A stretch of DNA of 64,000 bases from the NCBI RefSeq assembly GCF_040549485.1, contig NZ_JBEPTK010000004.1:124001-188000 (forward strand). Reading direction: 5' to 3'. This document shows, piece after piece, positions 52,237 through 60,402 of the stretch. The notes beneath the pieces were generated by a model, which worked only from the letters and a program-made list of their open reading frames with translations, had not been told where the DNA came from and searched no databases. This DNA is from Constrictibacter sp. MBR-5 (GTDB lineage: Bacteria; Pseudomonadota; Alphaproteobacteria; JAJUGE01). Within the stretch, counting starts at the first letter, position 1; each line of letters starts with the position of its first letter. Position numbers and translations under genes: made by a program.

Positions 52237-52641
52237 CGCAGATGCCCTCCCTCGCTCATTTCCGGTAAGCCGATGATGCAGCATTGCGGGTCGGCTGCCG
52301 AGGGCCGGCCGCGGGTCTCTCGATTCCGGCTGGAAGCCGCAGAAACACTCGCCATACATGCACCCAATGTCCGGACCGGCGGTTGACATGCCGCGCGGCC
52401 AAAACCTACTCTCGCCCGGCGTTCGGCTCGGCCTCCTGGTCAGGTCGCGCATCCGCAGGTTTTAGGGAGGAGGGCCGTCGCCCCTCCCGGCTGGGCGAGC
52501 GCCGTAGCGATCCGGGAGTCCGGTGACGCGCGGATCCGCCGACCCCAGTCGAAAATTCGGGAAACGACCGCCCCGGCCGCTGGAAGCGTGGCAGGATCGG
52601 TTCTGATAAGGGTGCGGGAAAACCCCGCCACGGAGGAGGCT
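52237..52641. other. 405-base intergenic region between cupin and TRAP permease
   Basis: No gene is visible. A good promoter pair toward the permease is TTGACA at 52383-52388 and TACTCT at 52407-52412 (18-base spacer). It implies a leader of roughly 220 bases, with a stable hairpin GGGAGG-AGGGCCGTCGCC-CCTCCC near 52465-52488 and a possible long-range pairing of GCGCATCCGC near 52447 with GCGGATCCGC near 52530. I cannot match it to a known riboswitch. GGAGGAGG gives a strong ribosome-binding site before the permease ATG. Confidence 0.5.
52383..52412 (+). promoter_or_regulatory. Candidate sigma70-type promoter of the TRAP permease gene
   Basis: TTGACA and TACTCT are separated by 18 bases, the same spacing and element types as the candidate promoter at 24691. 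The distance to the start codon is about 230 bases. No operator is evident. Confidence 0.5.
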
Positions 52642-54672
52642 ATGACCACGGAAGCCCGGTCGGTCGACCGGATGAGTGTCGAGGAAGAACTCGAGAAGGC
52701 CGAAGCGTCGGAACTGGCGCGCTACCGCGTGATCGGCGGCTTCTGGGCGGCGGTCTTCGCCGCTATGGTCGCCGCGGCCGTGATCCTGGCCGTCAACCAG
52801 ATGTTCAATCTCGGTTTCTTCGTCGGCTTCGTTCTGATCGACAACCGCTATCTCTACCTGATGGTGGGCCTGCTGTTCCCGCTGGTCTTCCTGGTGTTTC
52901 CACCGTTCAAGGGATCGCCGCTCGACCGCGTCCCCTGGTACGACGCCTTTCTCGCCGTGCTGACCTTCGTCGTCGCGATGTATTTCGTCTGGAATTCCAA
53001 CGCGATCCTGGACGAGGCATGGGAGTATGTGGCCCCTGAGACGGCGGTCTATGTCAGCCTCCTCATGTGGGCCCTGCTGATCGAGATCGGGCGGCGGACC
53101 GGCGGCATCGCGATCTTCATCATCACGATCGTGATCTCGCTGTTCCCGACCTATGCCGACATGGTCCCGAACATCATCTCCGGCGTGCCGCAGACGCTGG
53201 GCGATACGGCAGCCTTCCACATGATGAGCGTCGAGAGCCTGCTCGGCATTCCGATGCGCGCCTTCGGCACGCTGGTCTTCGGCTTCCTCATCTTCGGTGC
53301 CGCCCTGCAGTACACCGGCGCCGGCGCCTTCTTCATCAATTTCGCCTTCGCGCTCCTCGGCCATGTCCGCGGCGGCCCGGCGAAGGTCGCGATCTTCGCT
53401 TCCGGCCTGATGGGCTCGATGAGCGGCAGCGTCGTGACCAACGTCATCACCACCGGCGCCATGTCGATCCCGGCGATGAAGCGGATCGGCTTCCGCAGCA
53501 CCTACGCGGCCGGCGTCGAGGCCTGCGCATCCACGGGCGGCACGCTGATGCCGCCGATCATGGGTGCCACCGCCTTCGTCATGGCCTCGTTCCTGAACGT
53601 GCCCTACGTCGAGGTGGTCATCGCGGCGGTCATCCCGTCGCTGCTCTACTATTTCGGTCTGTTCATGCAGATCGACTCCTACTCCGGCCGCCACGACATG
53701 AAAGGCCTGCCACGGCACGAACTGCCGTCGGTCATGCAGACCATCAAGGAGGGCTGGTACTACATCTTCGTCTTCGCGCTGCTCTGCTATATGCTGCTGG
53801 TCATGCAGCGCGAGCAGACCGCGCCCTTCTACGCGACCGTCCTGCTGCTGGTGATCAACCAGTTCTCCGCCAAGCACCGGATGGACTGGACGAAGTTCAA
53901 GAAGTTCTTCCTCGGCCTGGGCATGCTCCTGGCCGAACTCGCCGGACTCCTGGGGGCCATCGGCCTGATCATCGGCTCCCTGTCGCTCACCGGCATGGCG
54001 GGCACGCTGACCAACGACCTCGTCTTCCTCGCCGGCGGCAACACGCTGCTCCTGCTGATCATGGGCGCCATCACCAGCTTCATCCTCGGCATCGGGATGA
54101 CCGTGACCGCGGCCTACATCTTCCTCGCGGTCGTCCTGGCGCCCGCACTGATCCGCGCCGGCCTCGACCCGATGGGCGTGCACATGTTCATGCTCTACTG
54201 GGGCATGATCTCCTTCATCACTCCGCCCGTCGCGATCGGCGCCTTCGCCGCGGCGTCTCTGGCCAAGGCTCCGCCGATGGCCACGGGCATCGAGGCGATG
54301 CGGATCGGCATCGTGATCTACTTCGTCCCGTTTTTCTTCGTCTTCAATCCGGCGCTGCTGATGCAGGGCACGGTCTTCGAGGTGTTGCTCAACGGCGGCA
54401 CCGCGATGGTCGGCATCGTGTTCCTCGCTGCGGCCATGCAGGGATACCTGCTGGTCGTGGGCAAACTCGGCGCCAACCCAATCTCGATGCTCGGGCGCGC
54501 GTGCATCTTCTTTGCCGGCCTGTTCATCATGGCGCCGGACGGCACGCTCGGTCACAGCTATCTGGAGTTGCTGGTCGCGGGCATCGTGCTGCTGATCCCC
54601 GGGATCCTGCTGGCGAAGGCCGGGCGCAAGCTCATGCCCGGCGTCCGGGTAAGGGCCTCCCAGAAGGCATGA
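52642..54672 (+). CDS. TRAP transporter permease, fused 4TM/12TM subunits
   Basis: A 676-residue inner-membrane permease in which the small (DctQ-like) and large (DctM-like) TRAP subunits are fused, as is typical for TAXI systems. About 16 or more hydrophobic segments are visible. DctM-type motifs include GSMSGSVVTNVITTGAMSIP near residues 256-275, EACASTGGTLMPPIMGATAF near 293-312, and WGMISFITPPVAIGAFAAAS near 519-538. The transporter uses a sodium or proton gradient and a periplasmic binding protein. The likely binding protein is encoded convergently just downstream, which is unusual because they are normally co-directional. Confidence 0.93.
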   Translation: MTTEARSVDRMSVEEELEKAEASELARYRVIGGFWAAVFAAMVAAAVILAVNQMFNLGFFVGFVLIDNRYLYLMVGLLFPLVFLVFPPFKGSPLDRVPWYDAFLAVLTFVVAMYFVWNSNAILDEAWEYVAPETAVYVSLLMWALLIEIGRRTGGIAIFIITIVISLFPTYADMVPNIISGVPQTLGDTAAFHMMSVESLLGIPMRAFGTLVFGFLIFGAALQYTGAGAFFINFAFALLGHVRGGPAKVAIFASGLMGSMSGSVVTNVITTGAMSIPAMKRIGFRSTYAAGVEACASTGGTLMPPIMGATAFVMASFLNVPYVEVVIAAVIPSLLYYFGLFMQIDSYSGRHDMKGLPRHELPSVMQTIKEGWYYIFVFALLCYMLLVMQREQTAPFYATVLLLVINQFSAKHRMDWTKFKKFFLGLGMLLAELAGLLGAIGLIIGSLSLTGMAGTLTNDLVFLAGGNTLLLLIMGAITSFILGIGMTVTAAYIFLAVVLAPALIRAGLDPMGVHMFMLYWGMISFITPPVAIGAFAAASLAKAPPMATGIEAMRIGIVIYFVPFFFVFNPALLMQGTVFEVLLNGGTAMVGIVFLAAAMQGYLLVVGKLGANPISMLGRACIFFAGLFIMAPDGTLGHSYLELLVAGIVLLIPGILLAKAGRKLMPGVRVRASQKA

Positions 54673-54719
54673 ATGCGGCGGGGCGGTACTGCCGCTCCGC
54701 TTACACAGCCGAAGCCGCC

Positions 54720-54748
54720 GAATGCCCGGGGCCGAGCCCCGGGCATTC
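54720..54748 (+). terminator. Hairpin after the TRAP permease gene
   Basis: A perfect 12-bp stem GAATGCCCGGGG / CCCCGGGCATTC with a 5-base loop lies 48 bases after the permease stop. There is no clear U-tract, so it is a weak intrinsic terminator or an mRNA-stabilising stem. Confidence 0.5.
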
Positions 54749-54769
54749 GCATGTCTGGGCTTCGGGCAC

Positions 54770-54804
54770 AAAAAGAGCGGCCGACGCTGTCTGCGCCGGC
54801 CGCT
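54770..54804 (-). terminator. Rho-independent terminator of the TAXI binding protein gene
   Basis: On the minus strand a 12-bp stem (AGCGGCCGGCGC / GCGTCGGCCGCT, one mismatched or wobble pair) is followed by CTTTTTGTG. It lies about 40 bases beyond the stop of the leftward TAXI gene. Together with the hairpin at 54720 it insulates the two convergent transport genes. Confidence 0.75.
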
Positions 54805-54845
54805 TTCGGCTTCACCCGATCGGGCCGGTCAACCGGCCCGCAGGA

Positions 54846-55985
54846 TCACCATTCCTGCCAGATCGGATTGAGACCGGCCTGCTTCAGCGCCTCGTAGCGC
54901 ACCTTCATCCAACCCTTGTCGAAGGCCTCGCCCTCGCCGCCGCCCGGCAGGTACGACGCCCAGGCGTCGTTGATGATCTTGTCGCGCGCCAGCAGCGTCT
55001 CGGCGTGCTTCTGGAGTTCCGGCGACCATTTGCCGACCTCCTTGTAATAGCGGATGGCGCCCTCGTGATACGGGATCACCCACTCCATCACCTGCTGTTC
55101 CAACCCCCAGCCGCTCGCCCCCGGCGCGCTGTCCTTGTAGTCGGGGTACAGGTCGAACATCGCCTTGGTCATGGCGTAGGTCTTGTCCGCGTCCTGCCAG
55201 TCGTAGGTGATCAGGATCGGATAAGGGTAGTCCGCCGCCTCGAACGGCTCCTTCAGGCCCGGCGCCTCGGAGCACATCTTCGGGTAGAACCAGGGGGCGA
55301 CCTCCTTCATCCTCGCCCAGGCGGCCGCGTCGGAATGGGTGGCAGGCACATATTGGAAGCCGCGCGGCCCCGCGGCGATCTTCGTGGCGAAGCCCGAAGC
55401 GGTGTTGGTGATCGCCCCGTCCGTCGTGTTCTCGAGCACGGCGTCCATCGAAGCGCCGTAGCCGCCGAACTCCACGATCTTCACGTCCGACCAGTTCAAG
55501 CCGCCGAAGCGGAGATACGCATAGGTCAGGTTGTTGATCGCCGGCGAGCCCTTGATCTGGGCGACCCGCTTGCCCTTCAGGTCGGCGTAGCTCTTCATCT
55601 CGATGTCGCCGGCCATCATCAGCGTATTGCAGCTGCCTGAGTTGGACATGGAGAGCAGCCGGATCGCCTGCGGCCCCCATTCCTTCTGACCGAAGACGAA
55701 GGAACCCTCCAGCGCCTGATAGCCGCCGATGCCGAAGGCCGAGAAGTCGACCTTCTTGTCGCGCAGCGGCACGAGGCGCGAAACGTCGTTCTTGCCGGGC
55801 AACACCCGCAGGGTGACGTTCATCTTGTTCTTCAGGGCAGCGCCCACCGCGACCGACTGATTGTAACCCGCGGAACCGACGTCGTAGGCCGTCCAGGCCA
55901 GCGTCTTCGGCAGTTCCGCGGCACCGGCAGGCGCCGCGAGGGCCAGACCGGCAATGCCGGCGGCCAATCCCGTCAAAGACTTCAT
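54846..55985 (-). CDS. TAXI family TRAP solute-binding protein
   Basis: A 379-residue periplasmic protein with a signal peptide (about 1-22, ending GA-AE). It belongs to the TAXI branch: AYDVGSAGYNQSVAVGAALK near residues 31-50, VAQIKGSPAINNLTYAYLRF near 143-162, and a C-terminal KVRYEALKQAGLNPIWQEW. It is longer and quite different from the TAXI protein at 46449. GGGAGGGAGG gives a strong ribosome-binding site before the ATG. It faces the fused TRAP permease and probably serves it. Confidence 0.88.
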   Translation of the reverse strand: MKSLTGLAAGIAGLALAAPAGAAELPKTLAWTAYDVGSAGYNQSVAVGAALKNKMNVTLRVLPGKNDVSRLVPLRDKKVDFSAFGIGGYQALEGSFVFGQKEWGPQAIRLLSMSNSGSCNTLMMAGDIEMKSYADLKGKRVAQIKGSPAINNLTYAYLRFGGLNWSDVKIVEFGGYGASMDAVLENTTDGAITNTASGFATKIAAGPRGFQYVPATHSDAAAWARMKEVAPWFYPKMCSEAPGLKEPFEAADYPYPILITYDWQDADKTYAMTKAMFDLYPDYKDSAPGASGWGLEQQVMEWVIPYHEGAIRYYKEVGKWSPELQKHAETLLARDKIINDAWASYLPGGGEGEAFDKGWMKVRYEALKQAGLNPIWQEW

Positions 55986-56121
55986 GCTCCTCCCTCCCAT
56001 TCTGTCTTGCGGCTCGACCGCAAGCCCAACCCTCATTTCTCGATAGGGTGTGGAGGAAGTCTCGGCCTCCGCGCGGCGGGTCGTCAACCGGCCGGCACGC
56101 GGATCCCGGAACGGGCGCGGA

Positions 56122-56427
56122 TCAGTCGGCGCCTCGAGCGGCGATCTCCGCGACGCGGCGCTCGATCTCCGCGGGATCGAGATGGCCGCGCTCGACCAGG
56201 TTGGCGCGGAAGGCGAGCAGCCATCGGTCGTAGTAGGCGAGACCTTCATACAGTGCCGCCGGGAGGTCCTCCTGGGCACGACGGCTCGCGTCCGAGGTCA
56301 TCCTCGGATCGTGCCGCTGCATCAGCGTCTTCATCGCATCGATGCGTTTCTCGCGCGCGCCGAGCGGATGCTCCTCGCGGTCCACGGTGCCGGCCTCCAG
56401 CCCGCCGAAGTCGCTGACCAAGCGCAT
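56122..56427 (-). CDS. Orphan nitrile hydratase beta subunit-like protein
   Basis: A 101-residue protein resembling only the helical N-terminal part of nitrile hydratase or thiocyanate hydrolase small subunits: SDFGGLEAGTVDREEHPLGA near residues 5-24 and YEGLAYYDRWLLAFRANLVE near 60-79. The catalytic alpha subunit with its Cys-rich metal site is not nearby, and the SH3-like half of the beta subunit is missing. It may be an independent small protein family. It lies upstream of the TAXI gene on the same strand, 136 bases away, so they may share a transcript. Confidence 0.65.
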   Translation of the reverse strand: MRLVSDFGGLEAGTVDREEHPLGAREKRIDAMKTLMQRHDPRMTSDASRRAQEDLPAALYEGLAYYDRWLLAFRANLVERGHLDPAEIERRVAEIAARGAD

Positions 56428-56622
56428 GTTCCGTCCCCTCAGCCGTTCCATCCCATGACGAGCCCGGCCGACGCCGGGCCTCTGGCGCCCGCGGGAAGCG
56501 CAGGTTGACGCCCCGCAGCACCCTCCCGTATGGTGCGCGATCTTCACGTTTGTCCGCGTCGGCGGACCCGATCGAATCGAGAAGTGCAGAAAGACCGTAC
56601 AGGCAGCCCGGGTGCGCGTGCA

Positions 56623-56865
56623 ATGGGACGAGTCGATGCAGCCCGCGTGCGCGTCGAACGCGCCGTTGAGCGTATCGAACGGGCGGTGGCAGGTCGCCGT
56701 TCCGGAGACGATGCGCCCTCCCGGGACCGCGCCGACGACGAGCAGCTTCGCGCGACGCTGGAAGCCGTGCGTGCCGAGCATGCCGCACTTCAAGACACGA
56801 CCCGTACCGTGAGGACGCGCCTCGACCGCACGATTAGGCGCATCGAGGAGATCCTGGAGAGCTGA
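56623..56865 (+). CDS. Small coiled-coil protein upstream of zapA
   Basis: An 80-residue Arg/Glu/Ala-rich protein predicted to be mostly coiled coil (VRVERAVERIERAVAGRR near residues 9-26, then EQLRATLEAVRAEHAALQDT near 39-58, and RTRLDRTIRRIEEIL at the end). Its stop is directly followed by the zapA ATG. Small coiled-coil proteins of the DUF4164 type precede zapA in many Alphaproteobacteria, so a division role is a reasonable guess. The start is uncertain: I used the ATG at GRVDAARV, but the frame is open 31 codons further upstream. Confidence 0.6.
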   Translation: MGRVDAARVRVERAVERIERAVAGRRSGDDAPSRDRADDEQLRATLEAVRAEHAALQDTTRTVRTRLDRTIRRIEEILES

Positions 56866-57195
56866 ATGGCCGAAGTCGCCGTCACGATCAACGGCCGCGT
56901 CTACCAGATGGCCTGCGACGACGGTCAGGAGGAACATCTCCTGGCCCTTTCGCACAAGGTGGGCAGCCGTGTCGAGGAACTGGCCAACAGCGTCGGCCAG
57001 GTCGGTGACGCTCGCCTCCTCGTCATGACGAGCCTCCTGATCGCCGACGAACTGTCCGATCTCCGTGCCGAGATCGACGAGTTGCGGGCGGAGGCGGAAC
57101 GTCAGATCGGGGAGTTGGAAGACCGCCTGGCCAGCCGCCTGGAAGCGCTCGCCAGCCGCCTGGAAAACGTTGCCGACGACATCGAGGCCCATTAG
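56866..57195 (+). CDS. zapA: Cell division protein ZapA
   Basis: ZapA bundles FtsZ filaments at midcell. The 109-residue protein has the globular N-terminal half, VTINGRVYQMACDDGQEEHL near residues 5-24, then SHKVGSRVEELANSVGQVGD near 29-48, followed by a C-terminal coiled coil to the end with two near-repeats of the RLEALASRLEN type. It immediately follows the coiled-coil gene with no spacer. The 6S RNA-like sequence follows. Confidence 0.9.
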   Translation: MAEVAVTINGRVYQMACDDGQEEHLLALSHKVGSRVEELANSVGQVGDARLLVMTSLLIADELSDLRAEIDELRAEAERQIGELEDRLASRLEALASRLENVADDIEAH

Positions 57196-57199
57196 ATAT

Positions 57200-57362
57200 C
57201 GTGTCGGAGCTGCGCGGCGCGTCAGGTCGACGATCCCGGGGCCGATATCGATTCTCTCGGGAGCTATCACTGCGCGGATTCAGGTCCGTGTATACGGCGC
57301 CCACCTCATTCGTGGGGTCCCAGAGGCATCGAAAACGACCAACGGCCGTCGCGGCTCCTTAG
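57200..57362 (+). ncRNA. ssrS: Probable 6S RNA
   Basis: The roughly 210 bases between zapA and the 5-formyl-THF cyclo-ligase gene have no coding potential, and this is the conserved site of 6S RNA in Proteobacteria. A terminal helix can form between GGAGCTGCG at 57206-57214 and CGCGGCTCC at 57350-57358 (one G-U pair), enclosing a large interior with further pairing such as CCCACCTCATTCGTGGGG near 57300-57317. 6S RNA mimics an open promoter and sequesters sigma70 RNA polymerase in stationary phase. Ends are approximate. A short AGCGC / GCGCT hairpin followed by TTCTC at 57370-57389 may terminate it. Confidence 0.7.
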
Positions 57363-57437
57363 CTTTCTGAGCGCTTCCGGGCGCTTTCTCCCCCGGAGTC
57401 CGGCATTTCCGATCTACTGAAACAGGCCAAGGCACGG

Positions 57438-58010
57438 ATGCGCGGCGAGGCGATCTCTCGCCGCCGGTCCGCCTACCAGTCGAGCGAAGACGCGCCGCGC
57501 CGCCTGCTCGAACTGTTCGGATCCAGCGTGCCTGTCCCGGCGGCGGCCGCGGTGTCGGGCTTCTGGCCGATGGGCGAGGAAATCGACATCCGGCCCCTGA
57601 TGCTCGCCCTGCACCGCGAAGGGCATCCCATCGGGCTGCCCGCAACCGGACCCCGCGGCACCGTTCTGCGCTTCCGGCGCTGGGATCCGGCGACCACGCT
57701 CGTCAGCGGCGTCTTCGGCACCCGCGAACCGCCCGCCGACGCTCCGGAGATCGTCCCGCGGGTGCTGCTCGTCCCGCTGCTCGCCTTCGACGACGCCGGC
57801 TGCCGTCTCGGCTATGGTGGCGGCTACTACGACAGGACCCTCGCAGCGCTGCGCGCAGGCGGACCGGTGACCGCCGTCGGCGTCGCCTTCGCCGCGCAGC
57901 GGGTGGAAGCCGTCCCGCACGACATTCACGACCAGCCGCTCGACTGGATCGTCACCGAAGAGGCGGCGTTGCACGTCGCGCCCGAACCGCAGCGACGGAA
58001 ACCGACATGA
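57438..58010 (+). CDS. 5-formyltetrahydrofolate cyclo-ligase
   Basis: Cytoplasmic folate enzyme (YgfA/MTHFS family) that turns 5-formyl-THF into 5,10-methenyl-THF with ATP. Motifs are SGFWPMGEEIDIRPLMLALH near residues 40-59 and LGYGGGYYDRTLAALR near 122-137 (ATP/folate loop), and VPHDIHDQPLDWIVTE near 165-180. The first ATG (used here) is inside the conserved N-terminal K-x-x-L/M-R helix: homology continues upstream in frame as SDLLKQAKAR, with no ATG, GTG or TTG. An ATT at 57405 with GGAG at 57395-57398 is the likely true start, which would give 201 residues. It follows 6S RNA, as in E. coli, and overlaps the next gene by 4 bases. Confidence 0.88.
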   Translation: MRGEAISRRRSAYQSSEDAPRRLLELFGSSVPVPAAAAVSGFWPMGEEIDIRPLMLALHREGHPIGLPATGPRGTVLRFRRWDPATTLVSGVFGTREPPADAPEIVPRVLLVPLLAFDDAGCRLGYGGGYYDRTLAALRAGGPVTAVGVAFAAQRVEAVPHDIHDQPLDWIVTEEAALHVAPEPQRRKPT

Positions 58011-58837
58011 AGATCCTGTTCCTCGGCGACGTCGTCGGCCGTTCGGGCCGCGATGCGGTCTGCGCGCGCCTGCCGGTGATCCGCGAACGTCTCGGGATCG
58101 ACTTTGCCATCGTCAACGGCGAGAACGCCGCGCACGGTTTCGGCCTGACCGAGGCGATCTGCCGACAGTTCTATGAGGCCGGCGCCGACGTCGTGACCAC
58201 CGGCAACCACACCTGGGACCAGCGCGAGATCATCGCCTATATCGGGAGCGACCCGCGCCTGCTGCGGCCGATAAACTTTCCGGCCGGCACCCCAGGCCGC
58301 GGCCTGACCGTGATGCAGACCCGGGCAGGCCACAAGGTCGTCGTGGTCAACGTCATGACGCGCCTGTTCATGGACCCGCTCGACGACCCGTTCGCGGCGA
58401 TGGAGAAGGCGCTTGGCCCCTACCCGCTCGGCGGGTCGGTGCAGGCGATCGTCGTCGACGTGCACGGCGAGGCGACCAGCGAGAAGATGTCGATGGGTCA
58501 TTTCCTCGACGGCCGCACCTCGCTCGTCGTCGGCACGCACAGCCACATCCCGACAGCCGACGCGCACGTGCTGGTCGGCGGCACCGCCTACATGACCGAC
58601 GCCGGCATGTGCGGCGACTATGATTCCGTCATCGGCATGAAGAAGGCGCCGGCCGTCGCGCGCTTCGTGCGCAAGATGCCGGGCGAACGGCTCACGCCGG
58701 CCGACGGCGAGGCGACGGTCTGCGGCGTCGTGGTGGAGACGGACGACCGCACCGGCCTCGCCACGTCGTGCGCCGCGCTTCGCCTCGGCGGCCGCTTGGC
58801 GCCGGCCTGGCCGGGCGAGGGCGACGCGCCGGCCTGA
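58007..58837 (+). CDS. YmdB-type metallophosphoesterase (TIGR00282 family)
   Basis: A 276-residue calcineurin-like phosphoesterase whose B. subtilis relative YmdB hydrolyses cyclic nucleotides. Metal-site motifs are LFLGDVVGRSGRDAV near residues 4-18, VNGENAAHGFG near 38-48, TTGNHTWDQREI near 64-75, and VGTHSHIPTADAHVL near 174-188, all intact. It overlaps the cyclo-ligase gene by 4 bases (ATGA), so the two are translationally coupled. The biological role in Alphaproteobacteria is not established. Confidence 0.9.
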   Translation: MKILFLGDVVGRSGRDAVCARLPVIRERLGIDFAIVNGENAAHGFGLTEAICRQFYEAGADVVTTGNHTWDQREIIAYIGSDPRLLRPINFPAGTPGRGLTVMQTRAGHKVVVVNVMTRLFMDPLDDPFAAMEKALGPYPLGGSVQAIVVDVHGEATSEKMSMGHFLDGRTSLVVGTHSHIPTADAHVLVGGTAYMTDAGMCGDYDSVIGMKKAPAVARFVRKMPGERLTPADGEATVCGVVVETDDRTGLATSCAALRLGGRLAPAWPGEGDAPA

Positions 58838-58873
58838 TGACGCGCCGCCGTTCCAGTCCCCGATCGCGCGGGA

Positions 58874-59902
58874 CTACAGCTCTGCCCGCACCAGGGACGC
58901 ACCCTCAACCATCGCCTTCAGCTTCCCGAACGCGACGCTGCGCGGCAGGTATTTCATTCCGCAATCCGGTGCCACGACGATGCGCGCGGCGTCGGCATGT
59001 TTGAGCGCGCCGCGAATCCTGTCGGCCACCATCTCCGGCGTCTCGACCGTCTGGTCGCCGAGGTCGAGCACCCCGTAGAGTACCTTCTTGTTGGGAAGGC
59101 TGCGCAGGACCGACGGGTCCAGCCGCGGCTGAGCCGCCTCGATCGAGATCGCGTCGGCGCGGCACGCGTCGAGCTGCGGCAGGTAGGAATAGCCGGCCGG
59201 CTTGTCCTTCACCGAGTGGGCATAGCCGAAGCAGAGATGCACCACGGTCGGCCCCTCGATCCCCTCGAGCGCGGCGTCGATCGCGGCGACCCCGTACTTC
59301 TCGGCATCCTCGGGATTCGCCTGCATGTAGGGCTCGTCGATCTGCAGCACGTCGGCGCCGGCCGCCTTCATCTCGCGCAGTTCGGCGTTGAGCGCGGCGG
59401 CATAGGCCATGATCAGCGCTTCCTGGTCGCCGTAATGCTCGTCCTTCGCCAGCCGCGCCATGGTGAAGGCGCCGGGGATGGTGATCTTGATCGGGCGATC
59501 CGTGTGCGCGCGCAGGAAGGCGACGTCGCGCACCTGCACCGGCCGGGTGCGCCGGATCGGGCCGACCACCCGCGGCACCTTGGTCGGCCGGCCGGTGCGG
59601 CTCGGGACCTCGGCCGGGTTATCGAGGTCGATGCCGTCGAGCGCGTTGGCGAAGAGGTTGAAATAGCTCTCGCGGCGCACCTCGCCGTCGCTGACGATGT
59701 CGATGCCGGCGCGCTCCTGGTCGTGCAGCGCGACGATGGTGGCGTCGTCCTGCGCCTCCTCCAGGCTGTCCTCGGCGGGGCGCCAGACCGTCTTCATCCG
59801 CACCCGCGGCGGTCCGCTGCCGAGCAGCACGTCGCGGTCGACCAGCCACCCCGCCTGCGGATAGCTGCCGACGAGGGTGGTGGGGAGGAGTTTGTCGATC
59901 AT
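58874..59902 (-). CDS. Cobalamin-independent methionine synthase II family (MetE C-terminal-like)
   Basis: A 342-residue zinc protein matching only the C-terminal catalytic barrel of MetE. The zinc ligands are visible: His and Cys in VVHLCFGYAH near residues 219-228, a Glu in SIEAAQPR, and a Cys in APDCGMKYLPR near 312-322. The N-terminal folate-binding half of MetE is absent. Such short proteins occur in many catabolic clusters and may be alkyl-thiol or demethylation enzymes instead of methionine synthases. It is downstream of the isomerase operon by 133 bases. Confidence 0.82.
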   Translation of the reverse strand: MIDKLLPTTLVGSYPQAGWLVDRDVLLGSGPPRVRMKTVWRPAEDSLEEAQDDATIVALHDQERAGIDIVSDGEVRRESYFNLFANALDGIDLDNPAEVPSRTGRPTKVPRVVGPIRRTRPVQVRDVAFLRAHTDRPIKITIPGAFTMARLAKDEHYGDQEALIMAYAAALNAELREMKAAGADVLQIDEPYMQANPEDAEKYGVAAIDAALEGIEGPTVVHLCFGYAHSVKDKPAGYSYLPQLDACRADAISIEAAQPRLDPSVLRSLPNKKVLYGVLDLGDQTVETPEMVADRIRGALKHADAARIVVAPDCGMKYLPRSVAFGKLKAMVEGASLVRAEL

Positions 59903-60035
59903 GAGGGCTTCCGATTCAGTCGGGCCGGCGATCGGGACAGGCTACGCCCGATACGATCGTGCGGCCACCGTAGCGGTACAAGACAGAGCGGCCGAAGAAG
60001 TAAGTCGTCGCTGGTAGCGCGGCGGCCTCGCCTGC

Positions 60036-60377
60036 TCAGTCCCCCGGCGCCACGCCACGCGCCTCGAACACCTCCTTCGCCACCCGCGCCGCGGTCATCG
60101 CGGTCGGCCAGCCGGAGTAGAAGGCGAGGTGCGTGATCGCCTCGATCAATTCCGCCGGCGTGACGCCGTTGTCGAGCGCACGACCCATGTGGCCGCGCAT
60201 CTGCTCCTCGCGGCCCATCGCCATCAGGGCCGCCACGGTGATCAGGCTGCGGTCGCGCTTCGGCAGTTCCGGGCGCTCCCAGACGTCGCCGTAGATGACC
60301 TTCTCGGTCAGGTCGATCAGCTTCGGCGCCACGTCGCGCACCGCGTCGCGGCTCGCCGAAGTCGGGATCTTCGCCAT
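60036..60377 (-). CDS. Carboxymuconolactone decarboxylase family protein
   Basis: A 113-residue all-helical AhpD/CMD-like protein. DRSLITVAALMAMGREEQMR near residues 42-61 and HMGRALDNGVTPAELIEAIT near 63-82 identify it. It lacks the CxxC pair of AhpD-type peroxidases, which places it with the decarboxylase-like branch. It starts 25 bases after the first isomerase gene's stop and is the fourth gene of a leftward operon. Confidence 0.85.
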   Translation of the reverse strand: MAKIPTSASRDAVRDVAPKLIDLTEKVIYGDVWERPELPKRDRSLITVAALMAMGREEQMRGHMGRALDNGVTPAELIEAITHLAFYSGWPTAMTAARVAKEVFEARGVAPGD

Positions 60378-60402
60378 CGTTTCCTCCAGTGATCGCGGCG
60401 GT

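Noticed and set aside
57196-57404. tRNA or small protein gene after zapA
   Set aside because: No cloverleaf, T-loop or CCA end is visible and all frames lack a family-like product; position and helix fit 6S RNA better.
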